Assembly (NCBI GenBank): GCA_964428885.1
Contig: CAYRZP010000127.1
Coordinates: forward strand, 1-5,535
From: JAQVQN01 sp964428885
GTDB taxonomy: Bacteria > Verrucomicrobiota > Kiritimatiellia > RFP12 > UBA1067
Reading direction: 5' to 3'
DNA: 5,535 nucleotides
Under the pieces are notes generated by a model, which was not told the DNA's origin, did not search any database, and worked only from the letters and a program-made list of their open reading frames with translations. Shown here one piece after another: positions 5,320 through 5,535 of this stretch; the stretch's first letter is position 1; each line of letters starts with the position of its first letter. A program made the translations under genes and the position numbers.

Positions 5320-5535
5320 ATGAAAACATTGTGACTTGTCAAACGTCACCCCTTATGGACGCGCCACGGCACACCGGCGGTTTTCTGGCTCCGGCTTTAC
5401 GGATTCGCGGAGTGGGGCATCGGACTCTGGCCCGCGGCCCAGAACCAGATGAACGACTGGACGGCGCGGCTTAGGCCGGCCGGAAACCGGCAGACGAAAC
5501 AACGGCGGATTCGGAACATGCGTTTGTCCCAGACC
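5320..5535 (+). pseudogene. Unassigned rightward frame, interrupted by TGA at codon 5, open to the window edge
   Basis: ATG 5320 begins ATG AAA ACA TTG and then meets TGA 5332-5334; the same frame continues open for 67 codons to the last base. The reading (for example FWLRLYGFAEWGIGLWP, then NDWTARLRPAGN) is rich in Trp and Arg and I do not recognise it. By my count about four fifths of its third positions from the TGG at 5356 onward are G or C, like the real genes here, but the opposite-strand frame ending at TAA 5397-5399 shares the same wobble positions. Possibilities: a gene start broken by TGG to TGA, a sequencing error, a gene with its start elsewhere, or no gene. If real, it is divergent from the LRR gene. 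Confidence 0.22.

Noticed and set aside
5474..5491. GC-rich hairpin GCCGG/CCGGC as a terminator
   Set aside because: The stem is only 5 bp and no T-tract follows on either strand.

Overview
The window reads as chromosomal DNA of a GC-rich bacterium, with G/C dominating third codon positions. A CBM9-like protein next to a large-form sugar phosphate isomerase, a leucine-rich-repeat lipoprotein, a tiny Lys/Cys-rich exported protein and weak use of Shine-Dalgarno sites together suggest a member of the PVC group (Verrucomicrobiota, Kiritimatiellota, Lentisphaerota or Planctomycetota). That assignment is inference from gene content, not a measured placement. I see no rRNA, tRNA, CRISPR array, insertion sequence, phage gene or origin.

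Positions 1-1059 (+ strand): the 3' end of a sugar phosphate isomerase/epimerase gene and, 15 nt later, a CBM9-like carbohydrate-binding protein gene. The two look like the tail of a sugar-utilisation operon. A 13-bp GC-rich hairpin follows and sits between convergent genes. Positions 1118-1342 (- strand): a short gene for an exported protein with 11 cysteines and two KCDKCxC modules, probably metal-binding. Positions 1343-1546: a divergent control region with candidate promoters for the Cys-rich gene and for recJ, and an imperfect 16-bp dyad between them.

Positions 1547-3319 (+): recJ, a complete single-strand-specific 5'-3' exonuclease gene with all expected DHH/DHHA1/OB motifs. Positions 3285-5175 (-): a two-gene unit in which a ten-repeat LRR lipoprotein gene comes first and overlaps a radical-SAM lysine 2,3-aminomutase-family gene by about 14 nt. 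The aminomutase gene in turn overlaps the 3' end of recJ by 35 nt, tail to tail.

Positions 5176-5535: no confident gene. The stretch holds the likely LRR promoter, a short dyad, a doubtful 39-codon upstream reading frame, and an unassigned rightward reading frame that is open to the window edge but carries an in-frame TGA at its fifth codon. The genes do not form one pathway: the window joins sugar catabolism, DNA repair, an aminomutase/LRR pair and a possible metal-binding peptide. I found no clear new defence or mobile system. The most unusual items are the Cys-rich peptide, the short aminomutase coupled to an LRR lipoprotein, and the TGA-interrupted frame at the right edge.
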